From JAKQIM01 sp029557965 (GTDB taxonomy: Bacteria > Chloroflexota > Anaerolineae > Anaerolineales > UBA4823), in contig DAOQUL010000014.1 in the NCBI GenBank assembly GCA_035341015.1, positions 6,761-70,760 of the forward strand: a stretch of 64,000 nt of DNA, read 5' to 3'. Position 1 is the stretch's first letter; each line of letters starts with the position of its first letter. Shown piece by piece: positions 40,016 through 48,449 of this stretch. The notes beneath the pieces are model-generated. The model did no database searches and was not told where the DNA came from. It worked only from the letters and a program-made list of their open reading frames with translations. The translations under genes and the position numbers were made by a program.

Positions 40016-43000
40016 CTAGGGCTTTGTTTTCTTGACCGCCGCGGTGGGTTTCTTGGCTGCTGGGGTGCTCTTCGCCGCAGGCTTCTTCGCAGTAGGCTTC
40101 TTTGCTGTTGCGGTAGTTTTGCCCGCTGATTTTTTAGCGACTGCCGGGGTGTTCTTCGCCACAGGCTTTTTTGCGGCCGGTTTTTTCGCTGCCGTGGTGG
40201 GCTTCTTGGCCGCTGGTTTAGCGGCCGCAGTGCTCTTGACCGTCGCGGTGTTCTTGACCGCCGCTTTAGGGGCCTCTTTCGCCGCCTTCACTGCGGGCTT
40301 TTTGGCTGCCGCGGTGGGCTTCTTGGCCGCTGGCTTAGCAGCCGCGGCGCTCTTGACCGCCGGCTTCTTCGCTGTTGTGGTGGCGGCTTTCTTGGCCGCT
40401 GGCTTGGCGGCCGCGGTGTTTTTTACCGCCGCGGTGCTCTTGACCGTCATTTTAGAGGTCTCTTTTGTTGCCTTCGCCGCGGCGGCGCGCTTTGTTGTAT
40501 CTTTAGCAGGCGGTTCTTCTTCGGCTGCGCCTGCCGCGGCCCCGTTCAACCCCAGGCTGAGCTGCTGGACAGGCTCAGGCGCCTTGAGGGGCTTCTCATC
40601 TTCCTCGAAAACAGGCTTGGGCACAGCCGCGGCTGCTTTGCGGGCGGCTTCGTTGAGCGGGCGCTGCGCCTCAGCAGGGATCGAGAGCCCTAAGACCTGG
40701 AAGGCGGTCTTCAACTCGATGACCGGTTTGCCAGATGCGGCCCGCGTTTGCAGGGGGGCCTCATCCAGGCGCATGGCCTTGGGGGCCAGCTTATCCAAAA
40801 GCAGGGTGACGCGGGCATTGCCTTTGCCGGCTGCCATGCCCACAACCTGGGTGGTGCGGGGCAGTTTCCAGGCAATCACGCCCTGCCCGTAACGGCCTTG
40901 CTGGGGGAATTGCTCGGCCGGCACGCGCTTGGCTTTGCCATCTGATGCCACCAACAGCACCTCGCCGCGCTTGGGGATCAGCTCCATGCCAACGATCTCG
41001 TCGCGCGCCCCCAGCTTGATGCCTCCCACACCGGCGGCAACCAGCCCCATGGGGCGCACATCCTCTTCACTAAAGCGGATGGCCATGCCATCGGCAGTTA
41101 CTAACAGTACCTCATCTTTGCCACTGGTCAGGCGCACCCAGCCCAGCCGGTCGCCATCGTTAACCTTAGCCAGGGTGAAAGGTCGCCCGGTGGCGCCGGG
41201 CATCTCTTCCAGGGGGGTCTTCTTGACCTGGCCCTGGCGGGTGGCGGTGAAGACGAACCATCCTTCAGCCCGGTCGTCACGCTGGGGCAGGGTAAATAGC
41301 GCTGCTAGTTTGTCCCCTTCGCTCAAGGCTGAGACCTTGTGCAGGGGGGTGCCGTCTTGTGGGCTTTCGGATTCGGGCAGGGAGTGCATTGGAATGCCGG
41401 CGGCCTCACCGTTTTCGGCCACCAGGAACAAGGTGTCGCGCGTGTTGGCTTGCAGTAAGAAGGATGGCGCTGCCGTGCCGCTCAGGCGGGGCGGCTTTTC
41501 ATCTTGCGTGCGCGAAACCAGGCCATCTGCGGTAGAGACCACCCATACGGTGCGCTCGGGCATCAGGTCTGATGCGGTCAGGATGGGGGTGGCGGCATTT
41601 GCGCCTGCCCCGCGCCGCGCAATCTGCGTGCGGCGCCGGTCGCCGTAAGTCTCTTTTACCAGGCGCAGCTCATCTGCCACCACCTGGCGCATCTTGGCCG
41701 GCGAATGCAGCAAAGCTTCCAATTCTTTGATCTGCGCTTGCAGCTCTTTGTATTCATCGTCGATCTTTTTTCGTTCCAATGCGGCCAGGCGGCGGAGCTG
41801 CATATCCAAAATTGCCTGCGCCTGCACATCGCTGAGCTTGAAGCGCTTCATCAGGCGCTCGCGAGCCACCTCGGCATCGGGTGCTTTGCGGATCAGGTCG
41901 ATCACCTCATCCAGGTATTTGATGGCCGTGCGCAGACCTTCAAGGATGTGGGCGCGCTGGCGGGCTTTCTTGAGCTCAAATTCAGCCCGCCGTTGTACCA
42001 CTTCCAGGCGGTGATCGAGGTAAACGTGCAGGGCTTGCTTGAGCGAGAGCAGGCGCGGCTCGCCGTTGACCAAGGCCAGCATGATAATGCCGAAGGTTGA
42101 GCGCATGGGGGTGTTCTTATACAGGTCTTGCAGCACCCTTTCTGGCTCGGCCGTCTTGCTCAACTCGATGACGATGCGCAGGCCGTGGCGGTCTGATTCG
42201 TCGCGCAGGTCTGCGATGCCCTCGATGCGTTCCTCGCGGGCCAGTTCGGCGATGCGCTCGATGAGCGAGGATTTGTTGGTCATGTAGGGCAGTTCTGTAA
42301 CGATGATGCGCGTGCGGCCGCGGCTGATCTCTTCGATATGGGCACTGGCCTGCACCACGATCTTCCCACGCCCGGTGCCGTAAGCGGCTTTCAGTTCGTC
42401 TTCGCCTTCTTCTTGCACGATCAGGCCGCCGGTGGGGAAGTCGGGCCCTTGGATGAAGCGCATCAAGTTTTCAACGTTGATGTCGTCCAGCCGCTCCCAA
42501 TTTTCCAGCATGTAAACCAGCGCGCCCACCACCTCGCCCAGGTTGTGGGGAGGAACATTGGTCGACATGCCCACTGCGATGCCGGTAGCGCCGTTGACCA
42601 GCAGGTTGGGGATGGCGGCAGGCAGTACATCGGGTTCGGCCAGGCTGCCGTCGAAGTTATCTGAGAAATTGACCGTTTCTTTGCGGATATCAGCCAGCAT
42701 TTCCATGGCGGGGGCGGCCAGGCGGGCTTCGGTATAACGCATGGCTGCCGGGGGATCGCCATCAACGCTGCCAAAGTTGCCCTGGCCATCCACCAGCATC
42801 ACGCGCATCGAGAAATCCTGTGCCATGCGGGCCATGGCCTCGTACACGGCCATATCGCCGTGGGGGTGGTATTTACCCAGCACCTCACCCACGATGCGGG
42901 CCGACTTCTTGAATTCTGTTTCGGGCCGCATGCCCATATCGAACATGGCGTACAGGATGCGCCGGTGGACCGGTTTGAGCCCGTCACGGGCGTCGGGCAG

Positions 43001-43093
43001 GGCGCGCGACACGATCACGCTCATGGCGTAATCGAGATAGGCTTGCTGCATCTCTTGGTCAATATCTACAGGACGAACCAGGCCAACTTCCAT
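40016..43093 (-). CDS. gyrA: DNA gyrase subunit A with histone-H1-like lysine/alanine tail
   Basis: A 1025-residue type IIA topoisomerase A subunit. The N-terminal breakage-reunion domain has KPVHRRILYAM, HPHGDMAVYEAM and PPAAMRYTEARL with the catalytic Tyr at 120; a coiled-coil tower follows, then a beta-pinwheel CTD with a GyrA box (QQGRYGQGV). Residues about 850-1025 are a basic AKKPA/TAKKPT/PAAKK repeat tail, as in histone H1 or bacterial Hc1/HupB tails. Standard GyrA is 800-900 residues. The quinolone position equivalent to E. coli Ser83 is Met81, and Asp87 is Glu85. AGGAG overlaps the tnaA stop, so the two genes are co-transcribed. Confidence 0.93.
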   Translation of the reverse strand: MEVGLVRPVDIDQEMQQAYLDYAMSVIVSRALPDARDGLKPVHRRILYAMFDMGMRPETEFKKSARIVGEVLGKYHPHGDMAVYEAMARMAQDFSMRVMLVDGQGNFGSVDGDPPAAMRYTEARLAAPAMEMLADIRKETVNFSDNFDGSLAEPDVLPAAIPNLLVNGATGIAVGMSTNVPPHNLGEVVGALVYMLENWERLDDINVENLMRFIQGPDFPTGGLIVQEEGEDELKAAYGTGRGKIVVQASAHIEEISRGRTRIIVTELPYMTNKSSLIERIAELAREERIEGIADLRDESDRHGLRIVIELSKTAEPERVLQDLYKNTPMRSTFGIIMLALVNGEPRLLSLKQALHVYLDHRLEVVQRRAEFELKKARQRAHILEGLRTAIKYLDEVIDLIRKAPDAEVARERLMKRFKLSDVQAQAILDMQLRRLAALERKKIDDEYKELQAQIKELEALLHSPAKMRQVVADELRLVKETYGDRRRTQIARRGAGANAATPILTASDLMPERTVWVVSTADGLVSRTQDEKPPRLSGTAAPSFLLQANTRDTLFLVAENGEAAGIPMHSLPESESPQDGTPLHKVSALSEGDKLAALFTLPQRDDRAEGWFVFTATRQGQVKKTPLEEMPGATGRPFTLAKVNDGDRLGWVRLTSGKDEVLLVTADGMAIRFSEEDVRPMGLVAAGVGGIKLGARDEIVGMELIPKRGEVLLVASDGKAKRVPAEQFPQQGRYGQGVIAWKLPRTTQVVGMAAGKGNARVTLLLDKLAPKAMRLDEAPLQTRAASGKPVIELKTAFQVLGLSIPAEAQRPLNEAARKAAAAVPKPVFEEDEKPLKAPEPVQQLSLGLNGAAAGAAEEEPPAKDTTKRAAAAKATKETSKMTVKSTAAVKNTAAAKPAAKKAATTTAKKPAVKSAAAAKPAAKKPTAAAKKPAVKAAKEAPKAAVKNTATVKSTAAAKPAAKKPTTAAKKPAAKKPVAKNTPAVAKKSAGKTTATAKKPTAKKPAAKSTPAAKKPTAAVKKTKP

Positions 43094-43101
43094 AATGACT
43101 C

Positions 43102-44478
43102 CTACAGCGGCTCGAAACGGGCCGTGAAATGGCGCAGCAGCTCAGGGGCATAGGTGAACTTGTAGCCTCGGAGGAACTGCCGGCGCTCTTTGATCCTGGC
43201 AGTGGATTCTGCCACGTAATCTAAATGACTTTGCGTGTATACCCGGCGGGGAATTGCCAGGCGCACCAGTTCCAGCCTGGGATAGACCATTTCTCCGGTT
43301 TGGGGGTGGGGGTGGGCGAACATCACCGAGCCAATCTCTACCCCGCGTATACCGCCTTCTAGATACAACTCTACGGCCAAGGCCTGCCCGGGGAAGTGGC
43401 CCTGGGGGATGTGGGGCAGTAAACGCCCGGCATCGATGTAAATGGCATGCCCGCCCGGCGGCTCGACGATGGGAATGCCCATCTCCAGCAAGCGCTCGCC
43501 CAGGTAGGCGGTCTGGCCCAGGCGGTAGGCCAGGTAGCTTTCGTCCAGCCCTTCCCACAGGCCGGTCGCCAGGGCATCCAGGTCGCGCCCGGCCAGGCCC
43601 CCATAGGTGGGGAAGCCTTCGCGCAAGATCAGCTCGTTGCAAGCACGCTGGTACAGGCCATCGTCGTTCATGGTCAAGAAGCCGCCGATATTGACGATGG
43701 CGTCTTTCTTGGCGCTCATCGTTGCACCATCGGCCAGGGCAAAGATCTCATTGGCAATCTCTAGGGTGCTCTTGTTTTGGTAGCCCGGCTCGCGCAGCTT
43801 GATGAAATAGGCGTTCTCGGCGTACCGGCAGGCATCGATGAAGAAGGGAATACCAAATTGGCGATAAATGGCAGCCACGGCCTTCAGGTTAGCCATTGAA
43901 ACCGGTTGGCCGCCGCCGGCATTGTTGGTGATGGTGATCATGCCGAAGGGGATGTTTTCTACGCCGGTCGTCTGGATGAAGCTGCGCAGTTTCTCGAGAT
44001 CCATGTTGCCTTTGAATGGATCACGGTTGGTGGGGTCAGATGCGGCCTCGCAGACCAGGTTGACCGGCTGGCCGCCGCGCGCCCGGATGTTGGCGTCGGT
44101 AGTATCGAAATGCATGTTGGATGGCACATACTTGCCAGCCCCCATCAATAAAGCGCACAAGATGTTCTCGGCGGCACGCCCCTGGTGGGTTGGGATGAAA
44201 TGCTTGAAGCCAAAGATCTTCTGCATGGCTTCAGCCAGGCGGTAATACGAGCGTGCCCCTGCATATGATTCGTCGCCGCGCATAATGGCGGCCCACTGTT
44301 CTTGACTCATGGCGCCAGTGCCTGAATCGGTCAGCAGATCGATGAAAACATCCTCTGCTTTCAATGAGAACAGGTTATAACCTGCCTGTTTCAGCGCCTC
44401 TTGACGTGCCTGAGGTGAGATCAGCCGGATTGCCTCAACGGTCTTGATGCGGAAAGGTTCAGGTGGGTAGATGGTCAT
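43102..44478 (-). CDS. tnaA: Tryptophanase (tryptophan indole-lyase)
   Basis: A 458-residue PLP beta-eliminating lyase: IDLLTDSGTGAMS, GARSYYRLAEAMQKIFGF, PTHQGRAAENI, SNMHFDTTDANI, GGGQPVSMANLKAV, MSAKKDAIVNIGG (PLP Lys), GIRGVEIGSVMF and the RRVYTQSHLDYV end. Where tyrosine phenol-lyase has Thr and MERG (its phenol-binding Arg), this protein has FDTT and VEIGS as in tryptophanase. It degrades tryptophan to indole, pyruvate and ammonia. No TnaC-like leader is visible. Its promoter is likely TTGCCA-16-TACACT (44532-44505). gyrA follows within 8 bp. Confidence 0.88.
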   Translation of the reverse strand: MTIYPPEPFRIKTVEAIRLISPQARQEALKQAGYNLFSLKAEDVFIDLLTDSGTGAMSQEQWAAIMRGDESYAGARSYYRLAEAMQKIFGFKHFIPTHQGRAAENILCALLMGAGKYVPSNMHFDTTDANIRARGGQPVNLVCEAASDPTNRDPFKGNMDLEKLRSFIQTTGVENIPFGMITITNNAGGGQPVSMANLKAVAAIYRQFGIPFFIDACRYAENAYFIKLREPGYQNKSTLEIANEIFALADGATMSAKKDAIVNIGGFLTMNDDGLYQRACNELILREGFPTYGGLAGRDLDALATGLWEGLDESYLAYRLGQTAYLGERLLEMGIPIVEPPGGHAIYIDAGRLLPHIPQGHFPGQALAVELYLEGGIRGVEIGSVMFAHPHPQTGEMVYPRLELVRLAIPRRVYTQSHLDYVAESTARIKERRQFLRGYKFTYAPELLRHFTARFEPL

Positions 44479-44504
44479 GGTTTCGAGTATTCTCCTTGCG
44501 CTTT

Positions 44505-44577
44505 AGTGTAGCATGGATTGGAAAAATGGCAAGGTAAATTTGGGCACATGTGCCCCTGCCAGTATTTGATATATAAT
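44505..44577. promoter_or_regulatory. Divergent promoter region with a 14-bp palindrome
   Basis: Minus-strand promoter for tnaA: -35 TTGCCA (44527-44532) and -10 TACACT (44505-44510), spacer 16. Plus-strand -10 TATAAT (44572-44577) 6 bp before the ATG of the small membrane gene. Between them lies GGGCACATGTGCCC (44542-44555), a perfect palindrome at the -35 region of the plus promoter and just upstream of the tnaA promoter. Confidence 0.55.
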
Positions 44578-44583
44578 AGCCCT

Positions 44584-44763
44584 ATGCCCATGAAAACCCT
44601 CCGCCGTTGGTTAGCCATTATCCTGGTTATCCTCTCCATCATCTTGCTTGTGTGGGGATTATGGCCGGCAGGCTCTGCGGTGCAGACTCTGCCGCTGGAG
44701 CCATCGGATATGCAAATCCCCACGCCAGAGGGCCTGCTGCCCTGGTTGGGAATTTTGGTGTAG
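44584..44763 (+). CDS. Small single-pass membrane protein
   Basis: A 59-residue protein that I do not recognise: basic MPMKTLRRW, one helix (LAIILVILSIILLVWGLW), then a short acidic/Pro segment ending LLPWLGILV. The -10 TATAAT places transcription start on or next to the ATG (leaderless); an ATG at 44590 is also possible. It is followed 8 bp later by a lipoprotein gene, so the pair is likely co-transcribed. Being small and without known homologues, it is the less certain of the two. Confidence 0.55.
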   Translation: MPMKTLRRWLAIILVILSIILLVWGLWPAGSAVQTLPLEPSDMQIPTPEGLLPWLGILV

Positions 44764-44771
44764 CGGCGGCT

Positions 44772-45542
44772 ATGAAGCGCCTGGCCCGCCACCCACGGTA
44801 CTGGCTTTTGGCAGCCTGCCTGCTCTTGTTCGGCGCGTCTTGCGCGGCCCCGGCGGCAACCCCGGCTAATCCAGACCGCCCCACCACCGAGGCTACCCAG
44901 GTTCAAAGCGGCATTGAGGGCGCGGCAACTGCTACCCCGGTTGTAGGCTCGCCTGCCATCTTAGAAGCGCGCCGCCTGACGTTGGAATGGCCGCCGCACC
45001 TGCGGGCCGGCGATTCAGACCTGGTGCGCCTGACGCTCGAGGTGGATGACCTGGGGGGCATCACCCCTACCGCAGAGCTGGAAGGCCACGCGACTGTCGG
45101 TGAGACGGTTTATATCCCCGATGTATACGCTACCCATAGTGTGTTTGCAGAGGCACGCCTGGACCTGGCGGGTATGGAAGTGTCGCCGGCCGAAACCATC
45201 AGCCAGGCGCTGCTGCCGGGGCAGTCAGTGACTTATTATTGGAGTGTCAGTTCGGACGATATTGGGGTTTATCGCGGCACGGTCTGGCTGTACCTGCGTT
45301 TCTTGCCTTTGGATGGAGCACCCGCCAGCGAACGCCCGCTCTCGGCGCAGATGATCGAGATTGAGACGGTCAATCTGCTGGGGATGGGCGGCACCTCCGC
45401 CCGCTGGTTGGGGACGGTGGGCTTGTTCTTGGGCGGTATGTTGGGATTGGATGATCTGTTGAAGCTGGCAAAGACAATGATCCAGGGCCGCCGGACAGGC
45501 AAGCGGGTGCCTGCTCCGATCGAAACACCTGGAAAACAGTGA
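44772..45542 (+). CDS. Putative lipoprotein with C-terminal hydrophobic segment
   Basis: A 256-residue exported protein. The start at 44772 is chosen for the signal MKRLARHPRYWLLAACLLLFGASC (lipobox GASC). The mature part has a Thr/Pro/Ala linker, a beta-rich domain (LTLEWPPHLRAGDSDLVRLTLEV, SVTYYWSVSSDDIGVYRGTVWLYLRF) resembling immunoglobulin-like extracellular modules, and a C-terminal hydrophobic segment (WLGTVGLFLGGMLGLDDLL) with a basic tail, which would place both ends at the membrane. No family recognised. The metallo-hydrolase gene begins 4 bp downstream. Confidence 0.6.
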   Translation: MKRLARHPRYWLLAACLLLFGASCAAPAATPANPDRPTTEATQVQSGIEGAATATPVVGSPAILEARRLTLEWPPHLRAGDSDLVRLTLEVDDLGGITPTAELEGHATVGETVYIPDVYATHSVFAEARLDLAGMEVSPAETISQALLPGQSVTYYWSVSSDDIGVYRGTVWLYLRFLPLDGAPASERPLSAQMIEIETVNLLGMGGTSARWLGTVGLFLGGMLGLDDLLKLAKTMIQGRRTGKRVPAPIETPGKQ

Positions 45543-45546
45543 CAAT

Positions 45547-46179
45547 ATGCTAAACATCACATTCTTCAAACTGGGGCCGGTGGTCACCAACAGCTACCTG
45601 TTGAGCGATAGCGAGACGGGCGAAGCGGTGATTATCGACCCGGCCTGGAGCGGCGAATTCCTGGCAGATGAGATCGAACAGCGCGGCCTGCGCCTCAAGC
45701 AAGTTTGGGTGACCCATGCCCACTTCGATCACATGGGCGGTGCGGCGGCCATTTTGCGCCAGTTGAAACCGGCACCCAAGATGGCTTTGCATCCCAATGA
45801 CCTGGATTTGTGGCGCACGCGCGGCAGTGCATCCCTTTTTGGCCTGCATGTAGAACCAGCCCCTGACCCTGATGTGAGCCTGGAACACGGGCAGATGCTT
45901 TCGCTGGGCAGGCATACGTTTGAGGTGCGTCATGTGCCGGGCCATACCGCGGGGCACGTGATGTTCTATTGTGCGTCTGAGAAGGCGGCCTTCGTGGGGG
46001 ATGTGCTTTTCGCGGGCAGCATTGGCCGCACCGACCTGCCCGGCGGCGACTACGCCACGCTGATGACCAGCCTGCGCAGCCAGGTGCTGACCCTGCCGAA
46101 CGATACGCAGATCTATTCGGGTCATGGTGATGTGACAACGATAGGCGAAGAGCTGGACAGCAATCCATTCTTGACCTGA
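45547..46179 (+). CDS. Metallo-beta-lactamase-fold hydrolase, glyoxalase II-like
   Basis: A 210-residue MBL hydrolase: VTHAHFDHMGGAA (the HxHxDH metal box), VRHVPGHTAGHVMFY (third His), FVGDVLFAGSIGRTDLPGGD (bridging Asp) and a late IYSGHGDVTTIGEE His. Length and the RTDLPGG segment fit the YcbL/glyoxalase II-like thioester hydrolases. It lies 4 bp downstream of the lipoprotein. Its stop codon lies within the large palindrome. Confidence 0.88.
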   Translation: MLNITFFKLGPVVTNSYLLSDSETGEAVIIDPAWSGEFLADEIEQRGLRLKQVWVTHAHFDHMGGAAAILRQLKPAPKMALHPNDLDLWRTRGSASLFGLHVEPAPDPDVSLEHGQMLSLGRHTFEVRHVPGHTAGHVMFYCASEKAAFVGDVLFAGSIGRTDLPGGDYATLMTSLRSQVLTLPNDTQIYSGHGDVTTIGEELDSNPFLT

Positions 46180-46221
46180 TACAAAAAAGCGGCGCTCGAG
46201 CGCCGCTTTTTTGTATCAGGT
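46174..46221. terminator. Perfect 48-bp palindromic bidirectional terminator
   Basis: All 48 bases are self-complementary with no spacer (centre CTCGAG at 46195-46200). The core GCGGCG/CGCCGC stem is flanked by A6/T6, so it forms a terminator for both the MBL gene (+) and rny (-). Confidence 0.9.
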
Positions 46222-46232
46222 AGTGTTGGTTG

Positions 46233-46286
46233 TTACTTGGCGTAACGCCGTTATTTGGCGTAACGCTGCTACTTGGCGTAATCGAC
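46233..46286 (-). repeat. Three tandem 18-bp copies of the rny 3' end, each with a stop codon
   Basis: Units 46269-46286, 46251-46268 and 46233-46250 read on the minus strand as DYAK-stop, QRYAK-stop and RRYAK-stop, all in the same frame (18 bp period). The last codons and stop of ribonuclease Y have been duplicated twice. Confidence 0.85.
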
Positions 46287-47798
46287 CGCCCGCGTTTCGC
46301 GGATCACCGTGACCTTGATCTGGCCTGGATACTGCATGGTATCTTCGATGTTCTTGGCGATATCGCGCGCCAGGCGGATCGATTCCAGGTCGTCGATGTC
46401 TTCTGGCTTGACGAAAATGCGCACCTCACGCCCAGCTTGCAGCGCAAAGGCCTGATTCACACCCTTATACGAATTGGCCAGGTCCTCAAGCGTGCGCACA
46501 CGTTTAATGTATTGGTCCAGGCTCTCTCGGCGGGCACCGGGGCGGGCGCCAGAGATGGCATCTGCGGCTTCAGCGATCACTGCTTCTACCGTTTCTTGCT
46601 CGACCTCATGGTGGTGCGAGGCGATGGCGTTGACCACCTTGGCGGGGACGCCATAGCGCCGGGCAAACTCGGCTCCCAGCAGGGCGTGGGTGCCTTCCAT
46701 GTTATGGTCCATGGCTTTACCCAGGTCATGCAGCAGGCCGGCCGCCTTGGATACATCTACGTCTGCACCCAGCTCAGAGGCCAGGACGCCTGACAGCCGC
46801 GCCACTTCTACCGCATGTTGGAGCTGGTTCTGCCCGTAAGAGGTACGGAACTTGAGCCTGCCAAGCATCTTCATTACCTCAGGGTGCAGGCCGGGCACGC
46901 CGGCATCGTATGCGGCTTGCTCACCGGCATCTGCAATGATGCGGTCCACTTCGCGCTGTTCTTGCTTGAGGATTTTCTCAACATGGGCGGGGTGGATGCG
47001 GCCATCTTGCACCAGCTTGGCCAGAGAACGGCGGGCCACCTCGCGGCGCACCGGGTCGAAGCATGAGATGGTCACTGCTTCAGGGGTGTCATCCACGATC
47101 ACGTCCACACCTGCGGCCTGCTCGAAGGCATGAATATTGCGCCCGTTGCGTCCGATGATGCGCCCTTTCATCTCTTCTGATGGGATGGGCACAACCGAAG
47201 TGGTGACTTCTGAAACGTGTTCAGAGGCCAGGCGTTGAATGGCGGTAGAGATGATCTCGCGCGCCCGTCGTTCGCCCTCTTCCTGGGCTTCGCCCTCTAC
47301 CTGGCGGATGATGCGGGCCATATCGCCGCGGGCGTCTTTCTCGACCTCAGCCAACAGCACACCGCGGGCGTCTTCGGTAGTCATCTGCGAGATGCGCTGC
47401 AGCTCTTCCACCTGATCAGAATGTAATTTTTCGATATCGTTGGCACGCTTGTCGATCAAGCTCTGGCGCTTGTTCAGGGTGGCCTCGCGCTTTTCCAGCC
47501 GGTCGGCGCGCCCATCCATCTCTTCGCGACGCTTTTGCAGGCGGTCTTCCTCGCGGCTCAGGTCGCTGCGCCGGCGGCCGACCTCGACCTCGGCGGCCTG
47601 GCGGATCTGGATAGCCTTGTCTTTGGCCTGCAGTTCAAGCGCATGGGCCTGTTCTTGAGCCTGGGCCAGGATATCTTCGGCTTTGGCTTGTTGGCGGGCT
47701 TTTTCTTGCTTGGCCATGTAGTAGTGAATGCCATACCCGGCGCCAAGCCCAGCCGCCAAGGCAATGATGATAATGATGATCGCGATCCATAGTTCCAT
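46269..47798 (-). CDS. rny: Ribonuclease Y
   Basis: A 509-residue membrane-anchored endoribonuclease. N-terminal helix (LWIAIIIIIIALAAGLGAGYGI), long charged coiled coil to about 200, KH domain with IGRNGRNIHAFEQAAGVDVIVDDT, HD domain with AAGLLHDLGKAMDH and a HEV..VEAVIAEAADAISGARPGARRES end. It initiates mRNA decay at the membrane. Length typical (about 510-520). GAGGG precedes the ATG. It follows recX with overlapping signals (stop TAA two bases before the start region). Confidence 0.95.
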   Translation of the reverse strand: MELWIAIIIIIIALAAGLGAGYGIHYYMAKQEKARQQAKAEDILAQAQEQAHALELQAKDKAIQIRQAAEVEVGRRRSDLSREEDRLQKRREEMDGRADRLEKREATLNKRQSLIDKRANDIEKLHSDQVEELQRISQMTTEDARGVLLAEVEKDARGDMARIIRQVEGEAQEEGERRAREIISTAIQRLASEHVSEVTTSVVPIPSEEMKGRIIGRNGRNIHAFEQAAGVDVIVDDTPEAVTISCFDPVRREVARRSLAKLVQDGRIHPAHVEKILKQEQREVDRIIADAGEQAAYDAGVPGLHPEVMKMLGRLKFRTSYGQNQLQHAVEVARLSGVLASELGADVDVSKAAGLLHDLGKAMDHNMEGTHALLGAEFARRYGVPAKVVNAIASHHHEVEQETVEAVIAEAADAISGARPGARRESLDQYIKRVRTLEDLANSYKGVNQAFALQAGREVRIFVKPEDIDDLESIRLARDIAKNIEDTMQYPGQIKVTVIRETRAVDYAK

Positions 47799-47801
47799 AG
47801 G

Positions 47802-48449
47802 TTAACCCTCGTTATTTTGTATTTGATTCCAGTGGCGGTCCACTGTTTCGCGGATGACCGCGTAGCCAAACCCGCGCCGTGCCAGGAAGCCAGACAGCTT
47901 CTGTTTGAAAGCTGTCTCATCCAGCCCGGCTAACCTGCGGGCTTGTTTGTTGGCCGCTTGATCGGCCAACGCCTGCTCGTCTACCTCTGCCAGGGCCTGT
48001 TGAATAGATTCGTCGTCCAAACCGCGCTGGCGCATCTCAACCACCAGGGCGCGCCGGCCGCGCGGCCGGAATTCACTGCGGTTCTCTACCCAGGCCTGGG
48101 CAAAGCGGTTGTCATCTATCAAACCGGCACGCTGCAAACGCGCCAGCACATCTTCGATTACCTCGGCAGGCACATCATGCTTGACCAGGTTGCGGCGTAC
48201 TTCAGCACTGGCACGTGGGCGGTAGCTGAGCAGCCTGAGCGCTTGTTGGTAAGCCACCTCGCGCCCATCTTCGGCTTGCAGTTGGGCGATCTTCTCGGCA
48301 CTCAGCACCTGGCCAATGCTCAGCCAGCCTGCCGTGATGCGCGCCAGCCCGAAGGCGTATTCGCCATCCAGGTACACGTTAACCCGCTGGGGGTTACGTT
48401 TCTGGACTTTCAGTGCCGTGATCGTGCCGCCTTCAATCGCTTCGCTCAT
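47802..48449 (-). CDS. recX: RecX family regulatory protein
   Basis: A 215-residue helical protein: GTITALKVQKRNPQRVNVYLDGEYAFGL at the N-terminus, then RecX repeats (ALRLLSYRPRASAEVRRNLVKHDVPAEVIEDVL, RLQRAGLIDDNRFAQAWVENRSEFRPRGRRALVVEMRQRGL, KLSGFLARRGFGYAVIRETV). RecX binds RecA filaments and limits their activity. It is somewhat longer than E. coli RecX but usual for this branch. No recA is adjacent; instead it is co-transcribed with rny. Confidence 0.92.
   Translation of the reverse strand: MSEAIEGGTITALKVQKRNPQRVNVYLDGEYAFGLARITAGWLSIGQVLSAEKIAQLQAEDGREVAYQQALRLLSYRPRASAEVRRNLVKHDVPAEVIEDVLARLQRAGLIDDNRFAQAWVENRSEFRPRGRRALVVEMRQRGLDDESIQQALAEVDEQALADQAANKQARRLAGLDETAFKQKLSGFLARRGFGYAVIRETVDRHWNQIQNNEG

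Noticed and set aside
40016..40510. Lysine-tail repeats considered as an assembly or low-complexity artefact
   Set aside because: The frame stays open to a stop followed by a terminator, the repeat units vary in sequence, and coding is uninterrupted from the gyrase domain.
43102..44478. Tyrosine phenol-lyase instead of tryptophanase
   Set aside because: The phenol-binding Arg of the MERG motif is Ile here (VEIGS), and FDTT matches tryptophanase.
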